Source of the DNA: Confluentibacter sediminis
Lineage (GTDB): Bacteria; Bacteroidota; Bacteroidia; Flavobacteriales; Flavobacteriaceae
NCBI RefSeq assembly: GCF_003258355.1
Contig: NZ_QKPO01000015.1
Coordinates: 62,001 to 126,000, forward strand
Direction of reading: 5' to 3'
DNA length: 64,000 bases
The notes under the pieces were generated by a model. It was given only the letters and a program-made list of their open reading frames with translations, ran no database searches and had not been told where the DNA came from. Position 1 is the first letter of the stretch. Each line of letters begins with the position of its first letter. Positions 27,354-37,120 of this stretch are shown piece by piece. A program made the position numbers and the translations under genes.

Positions 27354-28340
27354 ATGAATTTAGATATAAACTTTAATAGCGATGTTCCAAAATATCAGCA
27401 GTTGGTAAATGCCATTAATGATGCGCTTGCTAACAATACGCTGACTAGTGGAGATGCTTTGCCTTCTGTTAACAGCATATGCAATAATTATAGCCTGTCT
27501 AGAGATACTGTATTTAAGGCTTATACTATTTTAAAAGAAAATAGTGTTATAGAATCAGTTCCCAACAAAGGCTATTATGTTGCTAATGATACCCGGAAAG
27601 TGCTTTTAGTATTGGATACCTTCAAAGCGTACAAAGAAGTGTTATATCATTCATTTGTAAATAATTTACCTAAAAATGTTATTGTAGATGTACAATTTCA
27701 TCATTATAACATTAGTAATTTCAAAACCATTTTAAATAATGGCAAGGGCAAATATTACAAATATGTCGTTATGAGTTTTAATCATAAAGATGTACCTGTA
27801 ATATTATCTGAATTTGATAATGAAAAGTTATTATTAATAGATTGGAATATCCATTCAACCGACACTAAAAATTATGTCTTCCAAGATTTCGGAAAGGCCT
27901 TTTATAATGCTTTAACGGAAGCTATTATTCCTTTCAAAAAATATAAGAAGGTGGTTTTTGTGTACCCTAGTTATACAAGTCACCCAACAGAATCGCTTAC
28001 TTATTTTAAAAAGTTTTGTGAATCACATAATCTAAAATATAAAATTATTACCAATACTAGTGAGTTTATCATTACAAAAGGCGAAGCTTATATTAGTGTG
28101 AGTGATCGCGTTTTAGGAATGTTTTTAGAACAATGCCGAAGCAACAATTTTGAACCAGGAACCGATGTGGGCTTTTTATCTTATAACGAAACACCTATGA
28201 AACAATTCATCTATAAAGGTATTTCTGTTATTTCAACCGATTTTCAGGAATTAGGTGCGAAAGCTGCTGCGTTTATAAAACAAGACAAACCATTACAAAG
28301 TTATATACCAACAAAATTAATATTAAGAGAATCATTATAA
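27354..28340 (+). CDS. GntR-type regulator with LacI-like sugar-binding domain, probable xylose regulator
   Basis: 328 residues. The N-terminal winged helix (residues 8-75: PKYQQLVNAINDALANN, LPSVNSICNNYSLSRDTVFK) is GntR type; the rest (80-328) resembles the periplasmic-binding-protein fold of LacI regulators (GTDVGFLSYNETPMKQF, ISVISTDFQELGAKAA). ATG 27354 is used because an upstream TTG at 27324 lies inside the -7 promoter element. It is followed 3 bp later by xylB, so it likely controls the operon in response to xylose or xylulose. Ligand and operator are inferred. Confidence 0.85.
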   Translation: MNLDINFNSDVPKYQQLVNAINDALANNTLTSGDALPSVNSICNNYSLSRDTVFKAYTILKENSVIESVPNKGYYVANDTRKVLLVLDTFKAYKEVLYHSFVNNLPKNVIVDVQFHHYNISNFKTILNNGKGKYYKYVVMSFNHKDVPVILSEFDNEKLLLIDWNIHSTDTKNYVFQDFGKAFYNALTEAIIPFKKYKKVVFVYPSYTSHPTESLTYFKKFCESHNLKYKIITNTSEFIITKGEAYISVSDRVLGMFLEQCRSNNFEPGTDVGFLSYNETPMKQFIYKGISVISTDFQELGAKAAAFIKQDKPLQSYIPTKLILRESL

Positions 28341-28343
28341 ATT

Positions 28344-29831
28344 ATGTATTATTTAGGATTAGATATAGGAAGTTCTTCTATTAAAGCGGCTTTAGTTGAA
28401 GTTGCGACTGGGAAGAGTATCGGTGTGGTTCAAGAACCAGAACAAGAAATGAGTATGTTCGCTCAAAAAAATGGTTGGGCAGAACAAAAACCAGAAGATT
28501 GGTGGGTACATATATGTAATGCCATTACCCGTTTAAAAAAACAGTATAATATTTCAAGAACCCAAATAAAAGGTATTGGTATTTCTTATCAAATGCACGG
28601 TTTGGTAGTGGTTGACAAAGAAGGCAAACCCCTTAGAAAAAGTATTATTTGGTGTGATAGCAGAGCTGTAGAAATTGGTAACAAAGCTTTTGAAGAGATT
28701 GGTGAAGACACCTGCTCATCGAAATTACTTAACTCACCGGCTAATTTCACAGCCTCTAAATTAAAATGGGTAAAAGATAATGAGCCAGACATTTATAACA
28801 AGATTTATAAATTCATGCTTCCTGGAGATTATGTAGCTTACAAATTTTCAAATACTATAAACACAACTATCTCTGGTCTTTCTGAAGGAATCTTTTGGGA
28901 TTTTAAAAACAATACCCTAGCCAATTTTCTTTTAGAACATTATGGCATTGATGAATCCTTAGTACCAGATATTGTTGATACGTTTGGTTTACAATCTGTT
29001 GTGGATGAAAAAGGAGAAGCCGAAAGTGGTATTGCTGCTGGCACACCTATTTATTATAGAGCTGGAGACCAACCAAACAATGCCTTATCCTTAAATGTAT
29101 TTAATCCAGGAGAAGTAGCTGCGACTGGAGGCACTTCAGGTGTCGTGTATGCCATAACAGACAGTTTATCTGTTAAAGAAAGCGCACGCGTTAACAATTT
29201 TGCACATGTTAACTATAAAAAGGATGAAGCGGCAAGAATTGGCAAATTGCTATGTATTAATGGCGCTGGCATCCAGTACAGGTGGTTGTTAAATAATTTA
29301 GATGTAGATTCATATGAAGAGATGAATAACTTGGCTTCAAGTATTCCAGTAGGGTCTGACGGCGTTTGCTTAATTCCTTTCGGAAATGGTGCAGAACGTA
29401 TGCTTAATAATAAAGAAATAGGTACCAGAATCGTAAATTTAAACCTCAACAATCATCATAAAGGACATATTTGTAGAGCAGCTTTAGAAGGTATTGCCTT
29501 TTCATTTGTGTATGGAATGGAAATATTAAAATCTGATGGTATAAATCCAACTGTTATTAGAGCTGGAAACGATAATTTATTTCGCTCAGACATCTTTGCA
29601 AATACCGTAGCCACATTGATTGAGCAGGAAATAGAAATATATAATACCACTGGTGCTATAGGAGCTGCACGTGCTGCAGATTTACACAAAGGCGATTTTG
29701 AAAGCTTCGGAAAAGCCATCATTGACAACGATCATGTGATGACGTTTATGCCTTTTAAAGACAAGATACCGTATCTTGAGGCTTATCAGAATTGGAAAAA
29801 CGAATTAGAAATCATATTAAATAACAAATAA
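28344..29831 (+). CDS. xylB: Xylulokinase
   Basis: 495 residues, FGGY family. It phosphorylates D-xylulose to xylulose-5-phosphate with ATP in the cytoplasm. Visible are the N-terminal phosphate loop GLDIGSSSIKAAL, the substrate region SYQMHGLVVVDKEG, IIWCDSRA, the catalytic Asp in YRAGDQPNNAL and the ATP-binding GGTSGVVYA. It lies 3 bp after the regulator gene and 23 bp before xylA. Confidence 0.95.
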   Translation: MYYLGLDIGSSSIKAALVEVATGKSIGVVQEPEQEMSMFAQKNGWAEQKPEDWWVHICNAITRLKKQYNISRTQIKGIGISYQMHGLVVVDKEGKPLRKSIIWCDSRAVEIGNKAFEEIGEDTCSSKLLNSPANFTASKLKWVKDNEPDIYNKIYKFMLPGDYVAYKFSNTINTTISGLSEGIFWDFKNNTLANFLLEHYGIDESLVPDIVDTFGLQSVVDEKGEAESGIAAGTPIYYRAGDQPNNALSLNVFNPGEVAATGGTSGVVYAITDSLSVKESARVNNFAHVNYKKDEAARIGKLLCINGAGIQYRWLLNNLDVDSYEEMNNLASSIPVGSDGVCLIPFGNGAERMLNNKEIGTRIVNLNLNNHHKGHICRAALEGIAFSFVYGMEILKSDGINPTVIRAGNDNLFRSDIFANTVATLIEQEIEIYNTTGAIGAARAADLHKGDFESFGKAIIDNDHVMTFMPFKDKIPYLEAYQNWKNELEIILNNK

Positions 29832-29854
29832 ACATTAACTAAATTATAATTACA

Positions 29855-31180
29855 ATGGCAATTATAGGCAACAAAGAATACTACAAAGGTATTGGCGACA
29901 TTAAGTTTGAAGGAAAAGAATCCGACAACCCATTAGCATTTAAATACTACAACCCAGACCAAGTGGTTGCAGGTAAAACCATGCGTGAGCATTTTAAATT
30001 TTCAGTGGCATACTGGCATACATTCTGCGGACAAGGAAGTGATCCATTTGGTCCTGGAACACAAAGTTTTGAATGGGATAAATCTTCTGATGCGATTCAA
30101 GCTGCAAAAGATAAAGCAGATGCTGCTTTCGAATTTATTACCAAAATGGGATTTGGTTACTACTGTTTCCACGATTTCGATTTAATTAGAGAAGGTGCAA
30201 CATTTGCTGAATCTGAATCTAGATTAGCAACTATCACAGACTATCTAAAAGAAAAACAAGCCGCATCAGGTGTTAAATTACTTTGGGGTACTGCAAACTG
30301 TTTCTCTAACCCACGTTACATGAATGGTGCATCTACCAATCCAGATTTCAATGTGGTGGCAAGAGCTGGTGGACAAATAAAATTAGCTTTAGATGCTACT
30401 ATGGCATTAAATGGCGAAAACTATGTGTTCTGGGGTGGTCGTGAAGGTTACATGACCTTATTGAATACAGATATGGGCCGTGAGTTAGACCATATGGGAC
30501 AATTTTTAGCGATGTGTAGAGATTATGCACGTGCTAAAGGGTTTAAAGGAAACTTCTTTATTGAGCCAAAACCAATGGAACCATCTAAACACCAATACGA
30601 TTTTGATAGTGCAACTGCTATCGGTTTCTTAAAAGAATACGGTTTAGATAAAGATTTCAAAATCAATATTGAAGTAAACCATGCGACCTTAGCACAACAC
30701 ACTTTCCAACACGAAATCGAAACCGCTGCAAAAGCTGGTATGTTAGGAAGTTTAGATGCTAACAGAGGTGATTACCAAAATGGTTGGGATACAGACCAAT
30801 TCCCAAATAACATTCAAGAAACAACAGAAGCTATGTTAGTTTTCCTTAAAGCTGGTGGTTTACAAGGTGGTGGTGTTAATTTTGATGCAAAAATCAGAAG
30901 AAACTCTACCGATTTAGAAGATGTTTTCCATGCTCATATTGGTGGAGCTGATACATTTGCTAGAGCTTTATTGATTGCTGATAAAATCATGACTTCTTCC
31001 CCTTACGAGAAACTTAGAAAAGAGCGTTATGCATCTTTTGATTCTGGGAAAGGAAAAGAATTTGAAGAAGGCAAATTAAGTTTACAAGATTTATACAAAA
31101 TAGCTCAAGAAAATGGTGAATTATCATTACAAAGTGGTAAACAAGAGTTGTTTGAAAACATTATAAATCAATATATCTAA
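29855..31180 (+). CDS. xylA: Xylose isomerase
   Basis: 441 residues, class II xylose isomerase. It converts D-xylose to D-xylulose using two divalent metals. Motifs are [13 protein letters not shown] near residue 50, the catalytic His in [13 protein letters not shown] near 103, [32 protein letters not shown] and [18 protein letters not shown] with metal ligands, then [10 protein letters not shown]. Operon with xylB; a strong hairpin terminator follows the stop. Confidence 0.97.
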   Translation: MAIIGNKEYYKGIGDIKFEGKESDNPLAFKYYNPDQVVAGKTMREHFKFSVAYWHTFCGQGSDPFGPGTQSFEWDKSSDAIQAAKDKADAAFEFITKMGFGYYCFHDFDLIREGATFAESESRLATITDYLKEKQAASGVKLLWGTANCFSNPRYMNGASTNPDFNVVARAGGQIKLALDATMALNGENYVFWGGREGYMTLLNTDMGRELDHMGQFLAMCRDYARAKGFKGNFFIEPKPMEPSKHQYDFDSATAIGFLKEYGLDKDFKINIEVNHATLAQHTFQHEIETAAKAGMLGSLDANRGDYQNGWDTDQFPNNIQETTEAMLVFLKAGGLQGGGVNFDAKIRRNSTDLEDVFHAHIGGADTFARALLIADKIMTSSPYEKLRKERYASFDSGKGKEFEEGKLSLQDLYKIAQENGELSLQSGKQELFENIINQYI

Positions 31181-31241
31181 AAATTGAATTTTGGCTTTAC
31201 TTTTCAGTAAAATCAAATAATATTGATTGTGTTAATAATAA

Positions 31242-31266
31242 AGAGAGGCTAATAGCCTCTCTTTTC
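31242..31266 (+). terminator. Rho-independent terminator after xylA
   Basis: Perfect 9-bp stem AGAGAGGCT/AGCCTCTCT with a 3-nt loop and a T tract. It ends the GntR-xylB-xylA transcript before the transporter gene. Confidence 0.85.
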
Positions 31267-31353
31267 GTTTTTATTGGAGTTTCATTAAAATAATAAATAT
31301 TTCATCAACTTATTAAGCAAGAGTAATTTGTAATAATTTAATTAATATATTTA

Positions 31354-31363
31354 TAGTCGACTA
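31354..31363. promoter_or_regulatory. Candidate LacI-type operator upstream of the sugar symporter (TAGTCGACTA)
   Basis: Perfect 10-bp palindrome with a central CG, the usual centre of LacI-family operators, 18 bp before the transporter ATG. A LacI regulator gene lies about 2 kb downstream. Its role is inferred from symmetry and location. Confidence 0.4.
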
Positions 31364-31381
31364 AACTAAATCATTTTTTAT

Positions 31382-33052
31382 ATGAAAACTTATTTTTTAG
31401 CTATGCAATCGGTTCTAGAAAACTTAGATTGGGTAGTTCTCGGAGTTTATTTCCTTGCCTTAATAGCTGTAGCCGTTTGGGTAGTTTTACAAAAAGATAA
31501 AAATACCGAAGATTATTTTTTAGCGGGCAGAAATGTGGGATGGTTTGTTATTGGAGCTTCTATTTTCGCTTCCAATATAGGATCTGAACATGTTGTTGGA
31601 TTGGCTGGAACGGGATTTGAATCTGGAACCCCCATGGCCCATTATGAATTACATGCGTGGATCGTATTACTTCTAGGATGGTTATTTCTGCCTTTTTATA
31701 TTAGAAGCGGTGCCTTTACCATGCCCGAGTTTTTAGAAAAAAGGTTCGACAGCCGTTCTCGATGGTTTTTATCTTTATTTTCGTTAGTAGCTTATGTCCT
31801 TACTAAAGTATCCGTTACCATTTATGCAGGCGGTATTGTAGTATCTGAATTATTGGGAATTCCATTCTGGTATGGTGCCATTGGCATTGTGATTTTCACA
31901 GGAATATATACGGTTGTTGGAGGTATGAAAGCGGTTATCTATACGGAAACGTTACAAACTGTTATTCTAATCTTGGGCTCAGTAATTATAACTTATTTGG
32001 GTTTAAGAGAAGTGGGTGGATGGTCACAATTACGGGAAACAGTTATTGCTGTAAAGCCTGAGCATTTTAATATGTGGCGATCAATGCACGATTCTCAATT
32101 CCCATGGACAGGTTTATTATTTGGTGGAACGATTGTTGGTATCTGGTATTGGTGTACAGACCAATACATAGTTCAACGAACCTTGGCAGCCAATAATATT
32201 AAAATTGGTAGACGTGGAGCTATTTTCGGAGCCTATTTAAAACTACTTCCTATCTTAATTTTCCTTATTCCTGGTATCATCGCATTTGCTTTATCCATTC
32301 AAAATCCAGAAGTATTTTCAGTAGAAAAAGCAGATAGAGCATTTCCTATGTTGGTAAAAACACTATTACCAGTTGGATTAAAAGGATTGGTAGCGGGAGG
32401 CTTAATGGCAGCTTTAATGAGTTCATTAGCTTCCGTATTCAACTCCTGCTCTACTATTTTCACTATTGATATTTATAAAAAATTACATCCAGAAAAAACA
32501 GAGAAAATTTTGGTTCAAACCGGTAAAATAGCCACTGGATTCATTGTTGTTCTAGGGATTATTTGGATTCCTATTATGGAAAAAATTGGTGGCGGAGTGA
32601 TGTATCAATACCTTCAAAATGTGCAATCTTATATAGCCCCTCCAGTAACTGCTGTTTTTTTATTGGGAATCATTTGGAAACGAGTAAATTCTAAAGCTGC
32701 TATAGTAACATTATTATCAGGATTAGTTCTATTAATTTTACGCTTAGGCTCTGAAATATATTATCAACCTCAAATATCATCAGGTATTAAAGTTGAAAAT
32801 TTCGCTTTCATATTCGCTACCATTAATTTTGCCCACATGGCTATATTTATGTTTATTTTTTCTGTAATTGTATGTGTAACGGTTAGCTTGACTTCCCAAT
32901 CACCTAATTACGAATCGATTAAAGGTTTAGCCTTTGGAACACTTTCAGAAGAACAAAAACAAGCGAATAAGGATAGTTTTGACGCTATTGATGTGGTTCT
33001 TTCTGTATTATTAGTGCTTATTGTAATTGGTGTCCTTAGTTATTTCACTTAA
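31382..33052 (+). CDS. SSS-family sodium/sugar symporter, probably xylose
   Basis: 556 residues with about 14 hydrophobic segments. SGLT-type signatures are FASNIGSEHVVGLAGTGFESG near residues 59-80, YTVVGGMKAVIYTETLQ near 180 and CTDQYIVQRTLAANN near 260. It uses the Na+ gradient to bring a monosaccharide across the inner membrane. Between xylA and a LacI regulator, xylose is the likely cargo, not shown by sequence. ATG 31382 is used; an in-frame ATG 21 bp later (MQSVLENLDW) is possible. Confidence 0.9.
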   Translation: MKTYFLAMQSVLENLDWVVLGVYFLALIAVAVWVVLQKDKNTEDYFLAGRNVGWFVIGASIFASNIGSEHVVGLAGTGFESGTPMAHYELHAWIVLLLGWLFLPFYIRSGAFTMPEFLEKRFDSRSRWFLSLFSLVAYVLTKVSVTIYAGGIVVSELLGIPFWYGAIGIVIFTGIYTVVGGMKAVIYTETLQTVILILGSVIITYLGLREVGGWSQLRETVIAVKPEHFNMWRSMHDSQFPWTGLLFGGTIVGIWYWCTDQYIVQRTLAANNIKIGRRGAIFGAYLKLLPILIFLIPGIIAFALSIQNPEVFSVEKADRAFPMLVKTLLPVGLKGLVAGGLMAALMSSLASVFNSCSTIFTIDIYKKLHPEKTEKILVQTGKIATGFIVVLGIIWIPIMEKIGGGVMYQYLQNVQSYIAPPVTAVFLLGIIWKRVNSKAAIVTLLSGLVLLILRLGSEIYYQPQISSGIKVENFAFIFATINFAHMAIFMFIFSVIVCVTVSLTSQSPNYESIKGLAFGTLSEEQKQANKDSFDAIDVVLSVLLVLIVIGVLSYFT

Positions 33053-33076
33053 GTTACTATTTATAAATCACTTAAT

Positions 33077-33108
33077 AAAAAAGGGTCTTCTATTGAAGAC
33101 CCTTTTTT
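33077..33108. terminator. Bidirectional terminator between convergent genes
   Basis: Perfect 14-bp stem (AAAAAAGGGTCTTC/GAAGACCCTTTTTT) with a TATT loop; A and T runs make it functional on both strands, serving the symporter (+) and the small lipoprotein (-). Confidence 0.9.
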
Positions 33109-33128
33109 ATTATTATAAATCTATAGAA

Positions 33129-33404
33129 TTAGTCTTTTCTAACGTCATCAATTTTTTTATCAATGGCTTTACCAGCCTTTTTAACAGCATCTCCTATAGC
33201 ATCAACAGCACTTTCAATAGCCTTCCCTGCATCTTCTAATACTTCTTCTGTTGCTTTTGCTGCATCATCGGCAGCATCTTCAATCGCTTCACCGGCATTT
33301 TCAAGAACTTCTTCGGCAGAATCAACCTTTTTATTATTTCTACAAGATGTAAAAGCTAAGCTTAGTACAAATATTAAAGCGAACATTAATACCATTTTTT
33401 TCAT
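33129..33404 (-). CDS. Small LEA-like lipoprotein
   Basis: 91 residues from ATG 33404; an upstream ATG at 33413 adds three residues. The signal MVLMFALIFVLSLAFTSC ends in a lipobox with Cys21. The mature part is almost wholly amphipathic helix, with recurrent VLENAGEAIEDA, VLEDAGKAIESA and VKKAGKAIDKK units of about 11 residues, as in LEA/YtxH-like proteins. Such proteins are linked to envelope stress, but no specific function is assigned. It is transcribed opposite to the xylose genes and may be unrelated to them. Confidence 0.75.
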   Translation of the reverse strand: MKKMVLMFALIFVLSLAFTSCRNNKKVDSAEEVLENAGEAIEDAADDAAKATEEVLEDAGKAIESAVDAIGDAVKKAGKAIDKKIDDVRKD

Positions 33405-33520
33405 TGAAATCATTTAATTATTAAGTTATATATGCGAATAATTATACATTTAGATGATAATTTCTTAAAATTTTAAATTAAATTGATTTTAAATTAAAAA
33501 TGTAGTTTGTTTTAAAAATG

Positions 33521-33528
33521 TATATTTG
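33521..33528 (+). promoter_or_regulatory. Candidate -7 element of the LacI regulator gene
   Basis: Perfect TATATTTG 19 bp before the ATG. A TTTG lies only 11 bp upstream, too close for a normal -33 element, so the promoter may need an activator or be wrongly placed. Confidence 0.4.
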
Positions 33529-33547
33529 ACATATTTTTTTAAGATCC

Positions 33548-34579
33548 ATGAAAAAACATACAGAAGTTACTATTTATGATTTAGCTGAAAAATTGAATTT
33601 AGCAACTTCGACAATTTCAAGGGCATTAAATGGTCATCATAGTATTAGTCAAAAAACCATTGATAAAGTAAAAAGAGCAGCTATTGAAATGGGATATCGT
33701 CCAAATAATTTAGCCGCTAGTTTAAGAAATAAAAAAACAAAGACTATTGGGGTTCTGCTACCGACCATTGCTCAACCTTTTCTTTCTTCATTAATAAGCG
33801 GTGTTGAGATAACAGCTCAAGAAGCAGGATATAATGTAGTTATTATGCAATCACACGACTCCTATGAAGAAGAGGTCAATTTAATCCAGTCACTATATAG
33901 CAGCAGGGTTAGTGGTGTTATTTGTTGCTTAGCAATGGAAACCCAAGACATCAAGCATTTCAAGATATTCACAGATAATGACATTCCGTTAGTCTTCGTA
34001 GATAGAGTACCAAAACATGCGGACACCTACCGAGTGATGATTGATAATTATGCTGCAGGTTATAAAGCGACTAAACATCTCATAGACCAAGGATGTATAA
34101 ACATTGCACATATTACTAGAGCTTCTGAATTTGGGAATATTTATAGTGAAAGAAAAAAAGGATATATAGATGCCTTAAAGCAAAACAACCTGCCAGTTGA
34201 TAATAAACTTATAGTAAATCTTAAATCTGTAAGCTACGAAGAAACCGAAACAGCAACCAACAAACTGCTTAACTTAAAAAACCGTCCCGATGGTATTTTT
34301 GCAGCAGGAGACATGTTAGCCATTAGTGCCATTCAATGTGTTAAAAAAAGAGGCATTAAAATCCCAGAGGAAATAGCGGTAATTGGTTTTAACAATGACC
34401 CAAATTCTAGGATTATAGAACCTAATTTATCAACCATTTCACACCCGGCAGAAAAATTGGGTCAAGCTTCGGCAGAAATTATTCTAAAAAATTTAGAACA
34501 ACCTACAAAAAACGACATTAAAGACATCACAGTTTTAAATACTGAGGTTATTGCTCGTGATTCATCCAAAAGAAACTAA
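33548..34579 (+). CDS. LacI-family transcriptional regulator
   Basis: 343 residues. The N-terminal helix-turn-helix (YDLAEKLNLATSTISRALNG) and hinge (GYRPNNLAASLRNKKT) precede a sugar-binding domain (TIGVLLPTIAQPFLSSLI to the C-terminus). It lies between the sugar symporter and the xylanolytic cluster, and a palindrome with a central CG sits before the symporter. Probably a repressor released by a xylan- or xylose-derived sugar; the ligand is unknown. Confidence 0.9.
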   Translation: MKKHTEVTIYDLAEKLNLATSTISRALNGHHSISQKTIDKVKRAAIEMGYRPNNLAASLRNKKTKTIGVLLPTIAQPFLSSLISGVEITAQEAGYNVVIMQSHDSYEEEVNLIQSLYSSRVSGVICCLAMETQDIKHFKIFTDNDIPLVFVDRVPKHADTYRVMIDNYAAGYKATKHLIDQGCINIAHITRASEFGNIYSERKKGYIDALKQNNLPVDNKLIVNLKSVSYEETETATNKLLNLKNRPDGIFAAGDMLAISAIQCVKKRGIKIPEEIAVIGFNNDPNSRIIEPNLSTISHPAEKLGQASAEIILKNLEQPTKNDIKDITVLNTEVIARDSSKRN

Positions 34580-34617
34580 TTTTATCAGGCAGTTTATTAG
34601 CTAAGATATCTACCCCA

Positions 34618-36888
34618 TTATTTTATAGCAATTAGAATCTCAGACATTTTTGGTGCACCCAGTTCAAAACTACGTTTCATAGGGCTTGAACCACCAACGT
34701 AGATTTTAAATTCGCCCAATTCTATTGTTCTTGTACCATCTTCTTTCACAATTTCAAAATCTTTGGGAGTTAGTTCAAATTCCAAATCCTTTGATTCTCC
34801 AGGCTCCAAAGTCACTCTTTTTGTATTGATAAGTTGAAAATTAGGAACGGAGACAGATGCTTCTATATCTGATATATATATTTGAGCAACTTCATCTGAT
34901 TTTACTTTTCCAGAGTTTGTAATTTTCACTTGCACTTTTACACTATCACTTTTTGAAATTGTAGTGCTAGCAGCTTTTATGTTACTATAAGTAAAGTTGG
35001 TGTAACTTAATCCAAACCCAAAAGGATACATTGGCTCTTGGTTCATGTATTTATAGGTTCTACCTTTCATAGAATAATCATCAAAAGCTGGTAACTGATC
35101 TAAAGACTTTGGAAATGTTATTGGCAATCTGCCGGAAGGGGACACATTCCCAAAAAGAATATCAGCTACAGCCGTTCCGCCTTCTTCACCTGGATACCAA
35201 ACCATTAAAATAGCATCCGCTAATTCTTGTACTTCTGATAGATTTATAGGACTTCCTCCAGTAATCACAGCTACAATAGGTTTTTTATCTTCCGGATTTT
35301 TATCGGCTGCTTCTCGTAATTGCTTAAGATAAGCTATTTGGTTATCTGGTAAATCATAATCCAATCTATCCCCTGCCGTTGAAGAATCAATAGAATCTCC
35401 TTCCTCTCCTTGCAAGGTACTGGATAAACCCAAAACCACAATGGTTACATCGCTACTGCCAGCATGCCCAATAGCATAGTTTATAGGGTTTATATTAGGT
35501 TTATTAAGCATAGCACCCAATCTATATTGTAACTGACTTGTAGGACTGATAGCTGCACTTACACCTTCTAAAATGGTTACCATATTTGAATTTACACCGT
35601 AGTAATTGCCTAAAAGGATTTCTATACTCGTGGCATTTGGCCCCGTAACAAAATATTTTGAAAGGTCATTCTTTAAAGGCAATATGCCATTGTTTTTTAA
35701 AAGTACGATACTTTTTTGGGCGGCTTCCTTCGCTAAGGCTCTATTGGTTTTTCCGTTTACCACATCAAATGAAATGTCATCATAAGGATTACTTCCCTTT
35801 GGATCGAATAATCCTAACTTAAATCTAGTTTTTAGCAAAATAGCTAATTGGGTGTCTATATCTTTTTCTCCAATTAACCCTTCCTTAATAGCATTGGATA
35901 AAGCGGAATACGTAACACCACAATTAAGACTCACGCCGCTTTTTAATGCTAACGCAGCGGCTTCAGTTTCTGTTTTAACAATGCCATGCCCTCCTTCATT
36001 AGCTTGTTTGTAGTAATCTTCTAACGCACCACAATCTGTTAAAACATGGCCTTTAAAATGCCATTTATTTCTAAGTACATCAGTAATTAAATAATTATTT
36101 GAACAACATGGTTCACCATTAGTTCTATTGTAAGCACACATTACAGATTCCACATTCGCATTAACTAAAGCTTCAAATGCAGGCAAATACGTTTCCCATA
36201 AATCTTTTTGACTTACCTCGGCATTAAACTCATGTCTTACTTGCTCTGGTCCACTATGTACCGCAAAATGTTTAGCACAAGCTGCTGTTTTTAAATAGTT
36301 TGGATTATCACCCTGCAATCCTTTTACAAAAGCAGTCCCCAAAACAGCTGTTAAATAAGGATCTTCCCCATAAGTTTCTTGACCGCGACCCCATCTTGGA
36401 TCTCTAAAAATATTAATGTTAGGTGTCCAAAACGTTAACCCATTATATTGTTTGTAGTATCCTTTTTCTGCAGTAGCATTATACAAAGCTCTTGCTTCAT
36501 CAGAGATTGCTGTTGATACTCTGAATGCTAAATCGGCATCGAAGGTAGCACCTAAACCAATAGCTTGAGGAAAAACGGTGGCGGCACAAGTACGACCAAC
36601 ACCATGTAGTGCTTCATTCCAGTAATCATAAGGAGGAATGTGCAAACGTTCAATGGCTGGTGTACCATTCATCATCTGACTTATTTTTTCTTCAAGTGTT
36701 AATCTTGAAATTAAATCTTGAACTCTTTCATCTATTGAAAGTGATGGATTATAAAAAGGAAGTGAATCATAACTATTTTCAGATACTTTATTTACATTCC
36801 CTGAAATATTTTCCCTCTTATTATTGCATGAAGTAATAACTAGAATGGATAAGATAATCAAAAGAGAAGGAAATATGGTTTTTCTCAT
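34618..36888 (-). CDS. GH3 beta-xylosidase-like lipoprotein
   Basis: 756-residue glycoside hydrolase family 3 enzyme. The signal peptide ends in VITSC (lipid-modified Cys21). The N-terminal barrel carries WNEALHGVGR, FWTPNINIFRDPRWGRGQETYGEDP, AKHFAVHSGPE and the nucleophile Asp285 in HVLTDCGALEDYY; a GH3_C sandwich and a fibronectin type III-like C-terminal domain (YTNFTYSN, then LEPGESKDLEF) follow. The layout matches bacterial and fungal beta-xylosidases, so it likely removes xylose from xylo-oligosaccharides at a membrane surface. It diverges from the GH67 operon. Beta-glucosidase activity is an alternative. Confidence 0.9.
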   Translation of the reverse strand: MRKTIFPSLLIILSILVITSCNNKRENISGNVNKVSENSYDSLPFYNPSLSIDERVQDLISRLTLEEKISQMMNGTPAIERLHIPPYDYWNEALHGVGRTCAATVFPQAIGLGATFDADLAFRVSTAISDEARALYNATAEKGYYKQYNGLTFWTPNINIFRDPRWGRGQETYGEDPYLTAVLGTAFVKGLQGDNPNYLKTAACAKHFAVHSGPEQVRHEFNAEVSQKDLWETYLPAFEALVNANVESVMCAYNRTNGEPCCSNNYLITDVLRNKWHFKGHVLTDCGALEDYYKQANEGGHGIVKTETEAAALALKSGVSLNCGVTYSALSNAIKEGLIGEKDIDTQLAILLKTRFKLGLFDPKGSNPYDDISFDVVNGKTNRALAKEAAQKSIVLLKNNGILPLKNDLSKYFVTGPNATSIEILLGNYYGVNSNMVTILEGVSAAISPTSQLQYRLGAMLNKPNINPINYAIGHAGSSDVTIVVLGLSSTLQGEEGDSIDSSTAGDRLDYDLPDNQIAYLKQLREAADKNPEDKKPIVAVITGGSPINLSEVQELADAILMVWYPGEEGGTAVADILFGNVSPSGRLPITFPKSLDQLPAFDDYSMKGRTYKYMNQEPMYPFGFGLSYTNFTYSNIKAASTTISKSDSVKVQVKITNSGKVKSDEVAQIYISDIEASVSVPNFQLINTKRVTLEPGESKDLEFELTPKDFEIVKEDGTRTIELGEFKIYVGGSSPMKRSFELGAPKMSEILIAIK

Positions 36889-36935
36889 GGCAATTAGTTC
36901 TATTTAGTTAAGTTTGGATGGCTATTTTAATACAG

Positions 36936-36943
36936 CAAATGTA
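36936..36943 (-). promoter_or_regulatory. Candidate -7 element of the GH3 beta-xylosidase gene
   Basis: Perfect TACATTTG on the minus strand, 47 bp before the ATG; no convincing -33 TTTG was found. Confidence 0.4.
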
Positions 36944-37028
36944 TTGAATAATTTTTATTTTAGTTTTGATTGTTTTAGTTTTACGAATTAAATCATATTT
37001 TAAATAAATCTTCCTCATTTTAATGGCT

Positions 37029-37090
37029 GCTATATTGCTAAATACATATAAATTGAGCACTTTAAAAAAAAATTGATAATGCAATATAGC
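37029..37090. promoter_or_regulatory. Paired operator-like sites GCwATATwGC, 52 bp apart
   Basis: GCTATATTGC (37029-37038) and its exact reverse complement GCAATATAGC (37081-37090). Each is itself almost palindromic, and start-to-start spacing is 52 bp, about five helical turns. They lie in the divergent region between the GH3 and GH67 genes, the second just upstream of a near-consensus -7 element (37102-37109). Confidence 0.45.
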
Positions 37091-37120
37091 TGAAAATTAT
37101 ATATCTTTCACACAAAATTT

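Noticed and set aside
33163-33417. Plus-strand Ala/Ser-rich frame of 84 residues
   Set aside because: Antisense to the LEA-like lipoprotein; its composition mirrors the repeated codons of that gene.
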